Shown: piece by piece, positions 7,169 through 15,225 of the stretch
How positions within the stretch are numbered: position 1 is the stretch's first letter
Layout: each line of letters starts with the position of its first letter
Assembly: GCF_009659535.1 (NCBI RefSeq)
Contig: NZ_VJZZ01000010.1
Coordinates: 62,001 to 126,000, forward strand
Direction: 5' to 3'
From: Aggregicoccus sp. 17bor-14
GTDB taxonomy: Bacteria > Myxococcota > Myxococcia > Myxococcales > Myxococcaceae
DNA: 64,000 nt
The notes under the pieces: generated by a model
What the model was told of the DNA's origin: nothing
Databases searched by the model: none
Seen by the model: only the letters and a program-made list of their open reading frames with translations
Program-made: the position numbers and the translations under genes

Positions 7169-9747
7169 CGCCGGCTCGCAGTCAGTCGCGTCAGGAGGGC
7201 AGGCACGGCACCGAGCGCCGCGGCAAGGCAGGTGAACTCCCCGAGGATCGCGGCGCCGCCGAACGAGCGCAGCCCCTGGTTCTCGGAGATGAGCAGCGAA
7301 CCGTAGCCGACGATGGTGGTGTAGGAGCAAAGGAACACAGCGCCGCCCACTGTAGACAAAAGCTGGCGCGGGCTCTCGCCCGTCTGCTGGTGGCGCGCGG
7401 CGAGGTTCGCCGCGTAGTCGATGCCGATGCCGATGGTGATGGGCAGGGCCACGAAGTCCAGGAAGTTGACCTTGATCCCCATCACCGCGCACAGCCACAG
7501 CATCATCGTGGTGCCCAGCAGGCTCGCCAGCAGCGTGATGGTGGCGTGGCGCGAGAAGCCCAGCATCAGCAGCACCACCAGCGTGGCGCCCACCATCGAG
7601 GCCACCGTGGCGCGCGGGCCGTCCGTGTTCATGGAGTCCAGCAGGTCCGCGAACACGAAGGTGCTGCCGCCCACCTGGGCGCCCTGCACGTCGATCTTGC
7701 GGAAGTCGTTCACGAAGGAGCGCAGGTCCTCGGCGAGCCAGGTGTTGTAGTGCAGCCCCACGCCCGCGAGCACGATGCGCCCGCGCGTGCCGTCGCGCTC
7801 CGTGTAGGGCCAGGCCAGCTCCACCGGCACGTCCTGGGTGGTGAGCGCGCGCAGGCCCTCGGGGGGCAGCAGCAGGCGGCGGTCCTCGTCCGAGAGCTCG
7901 GAGGCGGCCGCGCCCTGCAGCATCTGGCTGCGGATGTCCTGGAGCAGCGCGAGCTTCTGCGGCTGGTCCGTGGGCAGCTGGTCCTCCAGCGTGGAGATGC
8001 GGCTGAAGAGCTTCTCCTGGTCCTGCTTGCCCGCGTCGTGCGCGCGCAGCCGCGCCGCCACCTGGGTGGCCGCCTCCTGCGTGGGCAGCGCGATCACCAT
8101 GCCGCCCGAGATGCCGCGGCCGAAGCCCCGGTCCACCTTGTCCAGCCAGTCGCGGATGGCCAGGATCTCCGCGCTCGAGGAGCGCACGTTGCGGAAGTCG
8201 CGCTCGAGCGGGTCGTGCGCGAGGTAGAGCACCGCGCCCAGCACGCTCACCAGCAGCAGCGCGAGGCTCACCAGCGCCACGGGCGCCGTGCGGCTCGGGT
8301 AGAGCTTCGCCAGCGCCTGGCCGCTCTTCGGCTCGCCGCGCGGGTGCATCCCGCGCCGCCGCGCCACCGCCAGCAGCGCGGGCAGCACCGTGTAGGTGGC
8401 CACCCAGCACGCCACCATGCCCATGCCGCCGATGATCCCGAAGTGCCGGAAGCCGCGGAACTGGGTCACGATGAGCGAGCCGTAGGCCACCGCCGCCGTG
8501 AGCCCCGCGGTCGCCGTGCCCTTGAGCGTGCCGCCCAGCGCGTGGGCGAGCGCGTCCAGGTCCGGGCGCCCCGCGCGCAGCTCCTCGAAGTAGCGCGCGA
8601 GCAGCACGATCCCGAAGTTGATGCCGTTGCCCACCACGATGGCCGAGAGGAAGGCCGTGGCCAGGTTCAGGTGGCCGATGGTCAGCTTGGTCAGCGCGAA
8701 GGTGAGCAGCGTGCCCACCGTCAGCGTCCACAGCAGCGCCCCCACCCCGCGCACCGAGCGGTAGTAGGCGAACAGCCCCAGCCCCACCAGCACGATGGTG
8801 AGCACCGTGGCCAGCAGCATGCCGCTGAGGATGGACTTCTGCTCCGCCTGGCCGTTGGCCACGTCTCCGGCAAGCCCCACCGTCACCGTGGGGCCTGCGG
8901 CCGCCTTCGCCACCGGCCCGTCCTGCACCTGCGGGGCGCTGCAGCCCGGCCCCACCTCGGCGCAGGCCTCCTGCACCGCCTTGCGCACCGCGCTCATCAG
9001 CTCGCGCGACAGCCGCACCTCGCTCGAGGCGAAGGGCGTGCGCACGATGAGCAGCTGCATCTTGCCGTCCTTGGACACCAGCCCCGCGGACTCGTGCGCC
9101 TTCTTCTCGGCGTCACGCATGCGCGTGCGCAGCTCCTCGATGCGCGTGTCCGGCGCGTCTCCAGAGGCCTTGTCGTCAGAGCCCTTGTCGTCAGAGCCCT
9201 TGTCCGCGCCCTGCTTCTTCGCGTCCTTCTTGGGAGCCGGCGCCTCGTCCTCGTCCTCGAAGGAAACGTAGAGCGGGTTGCTCTTGAGCTTCGCCTCGGT
9301 GATGCGCGAGCTGAGCGCGTCGTGCGCGGACTGCAGGTCCGCGAGCGGGGCGAAGAGGAAGCGGTTCTGCCAGCGGAACTCGCGCGCCTTCGCGTCGTCC
9401 GCGGCCACGCTCGCCACCAGCTTCGGATCGATGGTGCGCAGCCGCCGTGCCACCTGCTCGGCGGTGCGCGTGCGCAGGGCCGCGTCGTCGCTCTCCACCG
9501 CGATGAGCAGGGTGCCCAGCGAGCTCACCCGCTGCTGCAGCGCGCGCAGGTCGCGCACCGACTTCGCGTCCGGCGGCAGCAGCCAGGAGAAGTCGCCGTA
9601 CACCGGCAGGCGCGAGGAGAGCCAGCCGCACAGCAGCACCAGCACCACGGACACCGCGAGCACCCGCACGCGGTTCGTGTCCAGCCAGGTCGCCCAGCGG
9701 AGGCTGCGCTCGGAGGGGGCGGAGCCCGGTTCACTTGGGGAGTGCAT
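7165..9747 (-). CDS. RND/MMPL-family lipid exporter, HpnN-like
   Basis: An 860-residue inner membrane protein with the twofold MMPL layout. Helix 1 (about residues 28-47) precedes a large periplasmic loop with a charged low-complexity insert (KGSDDKGSDDKASGD, encoded by a 15-bp tandem repeat). A five-helix bundle follows, with FLSAIVVGNGINFGIVLLAR. After a second helix-plus-loop comes a second bundle with DFVALPITIGIGIDYAANLA. The GN(G)INFGI and GIGIDYA segments hold the acidic and polar residues of the proton relay, though the first half has Asn where Asp is common. Size and two-loop structure match HpnN-type hopanoid exporters and MmpL proteins. It overlaps the tolC gene by 17 bp and the PAP2 gene by 4 bp. 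No periplasmic adaptor gene is present. Confidence 0.88.
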   Translation of the reverse strand: MHSPSEPGSAPSERSLRWATWLDTNRVRVLAVSVVLVLLCGWLSSRLPVYGDFSWLLPPDAKSVRDLRALQQRVSSLGTLLIAVESDDAALRTRTAEQVARRLRTIDPKLVASVAADDAKAREFRWQNRFLFAPLADLQSAHDALSSRITEAKLKSNPLYVSFEDEDEAPAPKKDAKKQGADKGSDDKGSDDKASGDAPDTRIEELRTRMRDAEKKAHESAGLVSKDGKMQLLIVRTPFASSEVRLSRELMSAVRKAVQEACAEVGPGCSAPQVQDGPVAKAAAGPTVTVGLAGDVANGQAEQKSILSGMLLATVLTIVLVGLGLFAYYRSVRGVGALLWTLTVGTLLTFALTKLTIGHLNLATAFLSAIVVGNGINFGIVLLARYFEELRAGRPDLDALAHALGGTLKGTATAGLTAAVAYGSLIVTQFRGFRHFGIIGGMGMVACWVATYTVLPALLAVARRRGMHPRGEPKSGQALAKLYPSRTAPVALVSLALLLVSVLGAVLYLAHDPLERDFRNVRSSSAEILAIRDWLDKVDRGFGRGISGGMVIALPTQEAATQVAARLRAHDAGKQDQEKLFSRISTLEDQLPTDQPQKLALLQDIRSQMLQGAAASELSDEDRRLLLPPEGLRALTTQDVPVELAWPYTERDGTRGRIVLAGVGLHYNTWLAEDLRSFVNDFRKIDVQGAQVGGSTFVFADLLDSMNTDGPRATVASMVGATLVVLLMLGFSRHATITLLASLLGTTMMLWLCAVMGIKVNFLDFVALPITIGIGIDYAANLAARHQQTGESPRQLLSTVGGAVFLCSYTTIVGYGSLLISENQGLRSFGGAAILGEFTCLAAALGAVPALLTRLTASRR

Positions 9748-11194
9748 AGGCCTCGGTATAGGGGGCGCCCATGGCGCGCATCAGGGTGAAGACGGCGATG
9801 TCCCAGTCGAACGTCGCCTGGGCGAGCCGCGCGCGCTGGCCGAACCAGGCCGTGAGCGAGTCGCCGATGTCCTTGGTGTCCACGAGGCCCGCGGCCTCCG
9901 CCTGCAGGCTGGAGACGAGCCAGGCGCGCGCCTCGGCCTCGCCGGCGATCGCCGCCTCGCGGCGCCCCAGCGCATCCTGCGCGTCCGCCCAGGCCGCGCG
10001 CGCGGCGAGCTGCGCGGCGGAGGCGGCGAGCCCCGCGCCGGTGCGCGCGCGCGCGGCGTCCGCCTCGGCGCCCCGCAGCCGCGCGAGCCGCGTGGCCGGG
10101 TCAATGGTCCAGCGCAGCGCGAGCCCCGCGCCCACGCTCGTGGTGTTGAAGGGGTCGGCGAAGTAGGCGTTGTGCGGGTTCTCGGCGCCGGCGGCGCGCG
10201 CGAAGGCGCCCTGCGCCACCACCGCCAGGTCTGGCAAGAGGCGCGCGCGCTCCACGTCCGAGAGCCCCTCGGCCGCCTTGGCCGCGTACTGCGCGGCGCG
10301 CACGTCCGGCCGCCCCGAGCTCTCGCTCTCCGCGTGCGCGAGCTGCGGCAGCCGCCCGGGCAGCGCCTCCAGCGGCTTCTCGTCCACGTCCACCTTGTCG
10401 TCGCCCGCGAGGAAGCGCACGCCCGCGAGCGCCACCGCCTCCAGCTTGCGCGCCTCGGCGAGCCGCCCGGCGGCCTCCGTCTGCAGCACGCGCAGGCGGC
10501 GGCGGTCGCCCTCGCCCAGCTCGGTGTCCGGCTGCGCGAGCTCCTCCTCGGTGCGCTTCACCGCCTGGCGCAGGATGTCCTGGCCCTCCTCGAGCATGGA
10601 CACCAGCTCGCGCCCCAGCTTCACGCCGTAGTAGGCGCGCGCCGCGTCCACCGAGGCGTCTGCCGTGCCCGCCTCCACCAGCGCCTGCGTCGCCGCCACG
10701 CCGGCCTTCGCCGCGCGCAGGCCGCCCTCGCGCTTGCCGAAGGTGTAGATGGGCCAGACGGCGCGCAGGTCGATGCGCACCAGGGCGCCCTGGAAGTGCA
10801 CGCCCGGCTCGCGCGGGTCGGTGGTGATGCAGTCGTCCACGGACGGGATGCAGTTGATGCGCGGGCTGGGCGCCCCCAGCACCGTGAGCTCGCCCTGGGG
10901 CAGGGTCACGCGCGCGACCTCGTCCTGCTTCGCCTGCATCGACTGCACCTGCGAGCGCACCATCTCCACGCGGGCGCCGCGCTGGGCGCGCTCGATCAGC
11001 GCGGGCAGGTCCAGCGCCTGCGCCGGGCGCGCGTGCGCCGCGGTGGGCGGGGCGGGGGCCGCCGGAGCCGCGGCGGCAGGCGCCGGTGTGGGAGCCGGTG
11101 CGGAGGTGGGCGCGGACGCCGCGGGGGGAGCCGGGGCCTGGGCCAGCACGGGCCCCGCTACCCACAAGCTCAGAATCGTGAAGCACGCGCGCAT
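9731..11194 (-). CDS. TolC-family outer membrane efflux protein
   Basis: A 487-residue outer membrane channel subunit. The start at 11194 gives a signal peptide ([20 protein letters not shown]) and an Ala/Pro-rich linker to about residue 60. After this come long amphipathic alpha-helical segments with coiled-coil character ([58 protein letters not shown]) typical of the periplasmic barrel of TolC. The frame is open 27 codons upstream but lacks a signal there. It is the first gene of the operon with the RND exporter, the PAP2 enzyme and the MlaC-like carrier, so it probably forms the outer membrane exit for that system. A perfect 9-bp inverted repeat lies 58-102 bp upstream of the start. Confidence 0.87.
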   Translation of the reverse strand: MRACFTILSLWVAGPVLAQAPAPPAASAPTSAPAPTPAPAAAAPAAPAPPTAAHARPAQALDLPALIERAQRGARVEMVRSQVQSMQAKQDEVARVTLPQGELTVLGAPSPRINCIPSVDDCITTDPREPGVHFQGALVRIDLRAVWPIYTFGKREGGLRAAKAGVAATQALVEAGTADASVDAARAYYGVKLGRELVSMLEEGQDILRQAVKRTEEELAQPDTELGEGDRRRLRVLQTEAAGRLAEARKLEAVALAGVRFLAGDDKVDVDEKPLEALPGRLPQLAHAESESSGRPDVRAAQYAAKAAEGLSDVERARLLPDLAVVAQGAFARAAGAENPHNAYFADPFNTTSVGAGLALRWTIDPATRLARLRGAEADAARARTGAGLAASAAQLAARAAWADAQDALGRREAAIAGEAEARAWLVSSLQAEAAGLVDTKDIGDSLTAWFGQRARLAQATFDWDIAVFTLMRAMGAPYTEAYALPK

Positions 11195-11251
11195 TCGACC
11201 CTCGGAAAGCAAAGACTGCCCGCGCTGCCTGGTACGGGGGGCGCGCGGCGG

Positions 11252-11296
11252 GCGCAACACTAGAAGCGAGGCCACCCTTCAGCCAGCGTGTTGCGC
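11252..11296. promoter_or_regulatory. Perfect inverted repeat between tolC operon and gamma carbonic anhydrase
   Basis: GCGCAACAC (11252-11260) and GTGTTGCGC (11288-11296) are exact reverse complements with a 27-bp spacer, 36 bp apart centre to centre. They sit in the divergent region just before an AT-rich CAATATTTTTCC tract. On the minus strand TTGACG partly overlaps this area and could be a -35 for the tolC operon. An operator for a looping or dimeric regulator is plausible. Confidence 0.4.
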
Positions 11297-11391
11297 AGCG
11301 TCAATATTTTTCCTCACCCCGCGCACCAGACGGGCTTCCCGGGGACACGCCGGGCTTGCGCGGGGCGCCGGGGTGCGCTTGGGTGGGACAC

Positions 11392-11922
11392 ATGCCCCTG
11401 TATGCACTGCAAGACATGGTCCCGGAGGTGGTGCCCGGCGCCTACTGGGTAGCGCCCACCGCCTCCGTCATCGGGAGGGTGCGCCTGGCGCGCGACGTGA
11501 GCGTGTGGTGGGGCGCGGTGCTGCGCGGGGACATGGACCTCATCGACATCGGCGAGGGGACCAACATCCAGGACGGCGCCATCCTGCACACCGACGCCGG
11601 CGTGCCCCTGGTGCTGGGGGCGCACGTGACGGTGGGCCACCGCGCGATGCTGCACGGCTGCAGCGTGGGGGAGGGCAGCCTCATCGGCATCGGGGCCACG
11701 GTGCTCAACGGCGCGCGCATCGGGCGCCACTGCCTCGTCGGCGCGCACGCGCTCGTCACCGAGGGCACCGAGATTCCCGACGGCAGCCTGGTGCTGGGCG
11801 CGCCCGCCAAGGTCGTGCGCCCGGTGAACGAGAAGCAGTTGATGGTGCTCCAGGGCTCGGGTCCCCACTACGTGCACAACGCCGAGCGCTACCGCAAGGG
11901 GCTGCGGCCCGTGGGCGACTGA
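11392..11922 (+). CDS. Gamma-class carbonic anhydrase family protein
   Basis: A 176-residue left-handed beta-helix protein with hexapeptide repeats ([38 protein letters not shown]). The three zinc ligands of the gamma-CA fold are visible as His66 (ILHTDAG), His83 and His88 (GHRAMLHGC). Members hydrate CO2 or are acyltransferase-like scaffold proteins of unknown activity (YrdA/PaaY group); many bacterial forms have weak or no activity. The start ATG at 11392 gives the family-typical MPLYALQD N-terminus; an upstream in-frame ATG adds 12 unrelated residues. The last 34 bp overlap, tail to tail, with the LytTR regulator gene on the other strand. Confidence 0.92.
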   Translation: MPLYALQDMVPEVVPGAYWVAPTASVIGRVRLARDVSVWWGAVLRGDMDLIDIGEGTNIQDGAILHTDAGVPLVLGAHVTVGHRAMLHGCSVGEGSLIGIGATVLNGARIGRHCLVGAHALVTEGTEIPDGSLVLGAPAKVVRPVNEKQLMVLQGSGPHYVHNAERYRKGLRPVGD

Positions 11923-12746
11923 GGCTCGCGCCCCGCGAGCAGCGCGTCGAGCCGCTCGCGGTAGCTGCGGCTGAGCTTGAGGTGGCTGCCGTCCTGCAGC
12001 ACCACCCAGTACTCGCCGTGGAACAGCGGCTGCAGCTCGCGCACGCGCGCCACGTTCACCAGCGTGGAGCGGTGGATGCGCAGGAAGCGGCGCGGGTCCA
12101 GCTGCCCCTCCAGCGCGCGCAGGCTCTGGCGCAGGAGGTAGCTCCTGCCCCCGGCGTGCACCTGCACGTAGTAGTCGTCCGCCTCCACCCAGTCCACCTC
12201 CTCCACCGGCAGCAGCGTCACCCGGCCCGTCTCCTTGAGCGCGAGCCGCTGCAAGTAGCCCTGGGTGGCGGGCGCACCAAGACCCTCCGGGCCGCCGGGC
12301 GCGGCGCTGCCGCCGTACAGGGCCCCGAGCTGCCGCGCCAGCTGCTGCACCCGCAGCGCCCGCACGCGCTCCTTGGCGCGCGCCACGCCTCGCGCGAGCT
12401 GCTCGGCGTCCAGCGGCTTGAGCAGGTAGTGCAGGGCGCCCACGTCGAAGGCGTGCAGCGCGTGGGCGTCCGAGCCGGTGACGAAGAGCACGGCCGCGGC
12501 CGCGCCGGGCCCCGCCTCGCGCAGCAGCTCGAAGCCGTCCAGGTCCGGCAGCCCCACGTCCAGCAGCAGCAGGTCCACCGGCGCCTGCTGCAGCGCCCGC
12601 AGCGCCTCGCGCCCCGAAGCGCACTCGCCCACCAGCTCCAGCTCCGGGTCGCGCTCGAGCAGCTCGCGCAGCGCCGCGCGCGCCGCCGGCTCGTCGTCCA
12701 CGAGCAGGGTGTGCAGGGGCGGGGGAAGGCGGCTTTCCGCGAACAT
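11889..12746 (-). CDS. LytTR-family response regulator
   Basis: A 285-residue two-domain transcription factor. The receiver domain (about residues 12-125) has the acidic pair DD17-18, phospho-acceptor Asp63 in [13 protein letters not shown], Thr90 in FVTGSD and Lys110 in YLLKPLD. A linker rich in Gly/Ala/Pro leads to a LytTR DNA-binding domain (about 170-275) with [14 protein letters not shown] and [17 protein letters not shown]. It should bind paired direct repeats as a dimer when phosphorylated. No LytS-type histidine kinase is adjacent, so it is an orphan. It is divergent from the SARP-AAA regulator across 237 bp, and that region holds three 21-bp tandem repeats that either protein might bind. 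The 3' end overlaps the carbonic anhydrase gene. Confidence 0.93.
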   Translation of the reverse strand: MFAESRLPPPLHTLLVDDEPAARAALRELLERDPELELVGECASGREALRALQQAPVDLLLLDVGLPDLDGFELLREAGPGAAAAVLFVTGSDAHALHAFDVGALHYLLKPLDAEQLARGVARAKERVRALRVQQLARQLGALYGGSAAPGGPEGLGAPATQGYLQRLALKETGRVTLLPVEEVDWVEADDYYVQVHAGGRSYLLRQSLRALEGQLDPRRFLRIHRSTLVNVARVRELQPLFHGEYWVVLQDGSHLKLSRSYRERLDALLAGREPQSPTGRSPLR

Positions 12747-12845
12747 GGTCCTCCAGCGGCGCGAAGCGCCATCCTAGCGGGCGGGCGCTCTGCCCACCGG
12801 CCGCCCCCCGCGCGGCTGCCCGGTCCCGGACGATCTCCCGGCGCG

Positions 12846-12910
12846 GGCCCCCGGGCCGCCTGGCAGGCCCCCGGGGCCCGCTCGCAGGCTCCCCGGGCCG
12901 GCTCGCTGCA
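12846..12910. repeat. Three tandem 20-24 bp GC-rich repeats in divergent regulator promoter
   Basis: Units start at 12846, 12866 and 12887, each beginning GGC(C/T)CCC(C)GGG and ending GCA. The pitch of about 21 bp is two helical turns, placing copies on one DNA face. They lie 74-138 bp upstream of the SARP-AAA start and 100-164 bp upstream of the LytTR gene. SARP and LytTR proteins both bind spaced direct repeats, so this is a candidate operator. Confidence 0.45.
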
Positions 12911-12983
12911 AATTGCGGCAGGTTCCCCGCACGGCACTCGTTTCTTCAGCAAGGAGCCACGCACGGCCGGGGGCGAGGAGACC

Positions 12984-15038
12984 ATGGCCTCAGCAGGTGG
13001 TCAGCGAGCCGAGAACAGGGGCAGCGGCCCGGCAGTGCCGGGCTGGCGCCTGAAGCTGCTGGGCAGCGTGGAGCTGTGCGGCCCGCGCGGGCGCATCCCG
13101 CTGGAGGGCCGCATCGCGGCGGCGCTCGCGTACGTGGCCTGGTCCGCCCCCACGCCCAAGGCCCAGCTCGCCGGGCTGCTGTGGCCGGACACCGTGCCCT
13201 CCCAGGAGCGCAACAACCTGCGCCAGCTGCTGCGCCGGCTGCGGCTCGCGTGCGGAGAGCCCCTGCTGCAGAGCGTGGGGCAGCAGGACGCGCTGGTGCT
13301 GGACGAGGCGGTGGAGTGCGACCTGCTGCGGCTGCGCGAGGCGGCCCGGCGCGGGCACTCCGAGGAGGTGCTGGGGCTGCAGGGCTCGCTGCTCGCCGGG
13401 CTGGACTTCGACGAGCTGCCCGAGTTCACCCGCTGGCTGGACGGGGCGCGGCTCGCGGCCGAGGGCTGGTTCCGCAAGCTCATCGGGCTGGAGCTGCGGC
13501 GGCGCGAGGACGTGGGCGACCTGCTGGGCGCCATCGGCGTGGCGGAGACCTGGCTCAGCCTCGAGCCGGAGTCCGAGCCCATCGCCCGCACGCTGATGCG
13601 CCTTCACCACGTGGCCGGCAGCCGCCACGCCGCGCTGCACGTGTACGAGCAGCTCAAGGCCCGGCTCGCCGAGGAGCTCGCGGTCGCGCCCACCGAGGAG
13701 ACGGCGGGGCTCGCGCGCCGCATCGCGCGCAGCCTGCAGCAGGACCGCAGCGCCGCCGCCATCGCCTCGGCCACGCCCCTGCAGCTGCGCCGCCCCTGGT
13801 TGCGCGTGGGGCGCGAGGACGCGTGGCAGCAGCTGCAGGACGGCTGGGCGCGAGGCCGCGTGCTCTGCCTCGCCGGCGCGCCCGGAGTGGGCAAGAGCCG
13901 GCTCGCACTGGACTTCGCCGCAGCGCAGGGCGAGTTCCTCCTGGTGACCGGCCACCCGGCGGACGCCCCGGTCGCCTATGCCACGCTCACCCGCGCGCTG
14001 CGCCAGCTGCTGCGCGTCGCGCCCGCCGGCGCGCTGCCCACCTGGGTGCGCGCGGAGCTCTCGCAGCTGCTGCCCGAGCTGTCCCCGCCGCGGCGCGCAC
14101 GCCGGCGCAGCGAGCACGCGCTGCAGGTCCGGCTGCACGGGGCGCTCGGCCACGCGCTCAGCCTGCTCGCGCCGCACGCCACCTCCTTCGTCGCCGACGA
14201 TCTGCACGACTGGGACGCGCACAGCCTGGCCTTCCTCGGCGCGTGGATCGCCTCGCTGCAGACCGCTTCGCCGCAGTCGCCGGAAGGCCCCGCGCGGGAG
14301 GGCTCCGCACTGCGGCTGCTCTGCTGCACCGAGTGGCAGGGGGGGGCCTCGAGCCGCTGGCCCGCGGCGGAGCCGGACGTGGCGCACCTGCTGGCCCACG
14401 CGCAGCGCGTGGAGCTCGCGCCGCTGTCGCGCGTGCAGGTGCTCGCACTCGTGGACTCGCTCTCCCTGCCTCACGCCGCGCGGGAGCTGGGCGAGGCGGT
14501 GTGGCGCTTCGCCGGCGGCAACCCCTTCCTCGTCCTCGAGGCGCTGCGCGACTGGGTGCGCCGCGCTGCGGGCAGCGCGGATCCCGCGGGCGTCGCGGTG
14601 GGCTCGGAGAGCGTGGCGGCCACCGCCCGCAGCCGGGTGGCGCGCCTGCACCCGCACGCGCTGCCGGCGGCCCTGGCCGCGGCCGTGGCCGCCGAGCACC
14701 TCTCCGAGCACCTGGCCGAGCACGGCGAAGGCGAGGACGGGCGCATCACGGCGGCGCTCGTGGCCGAGCTGCTGCAGCTGCCCGAGCTGGAGATGGCCGC
14801 GGCGCTCGAGGCGCTGCAGCGCATGGGCGTGGTGGGCGCGGCGCCCCCGCAGCCCTTCGGCGTGTGCGGTGCGCTGCGGGTCGCGCTCGCCAGCGCCCCT
14901 GCCACCGCGCAGCTGCTGCGTGCGCGCTGCGCCCCGGCGCTCGCCCGCCGGCGCGGCCTGGCCGCCGCGAGCGCGGCGGGGCGGGGCGCCCGCACCACCT
15001 GGGACGATGCGCCCGACCTGCAGGTGCTGCTTCCCTGA
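12984..15038 (+). CDS. SARP/BTAD transcriptional regulator with AAA ATPase domain
   Basis: A 684-residue regulator. Residues about 20-110 form a winged-helix OmpR-like DNA-binding unit (LKLLGSVELCGPRGRIPLEG). About 110-260 is the bacterial transcriptional activator TPR-like domain, ending HVYEQLKARLAEELAVAPTEE. A STAND/AAA_16 NTPase module begins near residue 290 with Walker A GAPGVGKSR and continues with SFVADDLHDWD (Walker B). The C-terminal end is short; the long TPR array usual after this ATPase is absent. The start ATG at 12984 has GGAG 7 nt upstream; the frame is open far upstream without coding character. It is divergent from the LytTR regulator. Related AfsR-type proteins control secondary metabolism or development; no biosynthetic cluster is adjacent. 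Confidence 0.9.
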   Translation: MASAGGQRAENRGSGPAVPGWRLKLLGSVELCGPRGRIPLEGRIAAALAYVAWSAPTPKAQLAGLLWPDTVPSQERNNLRQLLRRLRLACGEPLLQSVGQQDALVLDEAVECDLLRLREAARRGHSEEVLGLQGSLLAGLDFDELPEFTRWLDGARLAAEGWFRKLIGLELRRREDVGDLLGAIGVAETWLSLEPESEPIARTLMRLHHVAGSRHAALHVYEQLKARLAEELAVAPTEETAGLARRIARSLQQDRSAAAIASATPLQLRRPWLRVGREDAWQQLQDGWARGRVLCLAGAPGVGKSRLALDFAAAQGEFLLVTGHPADAPVAYATLTRALRQLLRVAPAGALPTWVRAELSQLLPELSPPRRARRRSEHALQVRLHGALGHALSLLAPHATSFVADDLHDWDAHSLAFLGAWIASLQTASPQSPEGPAREGSALRLLCCTEWQGGASSRWPAAEPDVAHLLAHAQRVELAPLSRVQVLALVDSLSLPHAARELGEAVWRFAGGNPFLVLEALRDWVRRAAGSADPAGVAVGSESVAATARSRVARLHPHALPAALAAAVAAEHLSEHLAEHGEGEDGRITAALVAELLQLPELEMAAALEALQRMGVVGAAPPQPFGVCGALRVALASAPATAQLLRARCAPALARRRGLAAASAAGRGARTTWDDAPDLQVLLP

Positions 15039-15102
15039 AGGCCCACCGCAGGGCGCGCGTCGCTGCGGGCGCTGGGGTGGGGATCCGGGCTCAGGTCTCC
15101 GG

Positions 15103-15141
15103 CGATGCGTCCCGGTGATGCGCCCCTCCGATGCGCCGCGG
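15103..15141. repeat. Three 13-bp tandem repeats
   Basis: YGATGCGYCSC repeats occur with GATGCG at 15104, 15117 and 15130, an exact 13-bp period. They lie in the gap between the convergent SARP-AAA and TonB receptor genes. No function can be assigned. Confidence 0.5.
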
Positions 15142-15180
15142 CCCCGCCTCGCGCGAGGCCCCCGCCAGCGTGGGGCGGGA

Positions 15181-15198
15181 GCCCCGCTCGAGCGGGGC
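15181..15198. terminator. Palindromic hairpin between convergent genes
   Basis: GCCCCGCTCGAGCGGGGC is a perfect 18-bp palindrome, 28 bp downstream of the TonB receptor stop and also downstream of the SARP-AAA gene. It probably terminates transcription from both sides, though without a T-run. Confidence 0.5.
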
Positions 15199-15225
15199 CG
15201 GAGCGGGGACTGCGGGGCTGCTGCG

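Noticed and set aside
9171-9205. 15-bp tandem duplication in the RND gene as a phase-variable repeat.
   Set aside because: Only about two copies, each a multiple of three, encoding a charged linker; it would not shift the reading frame.
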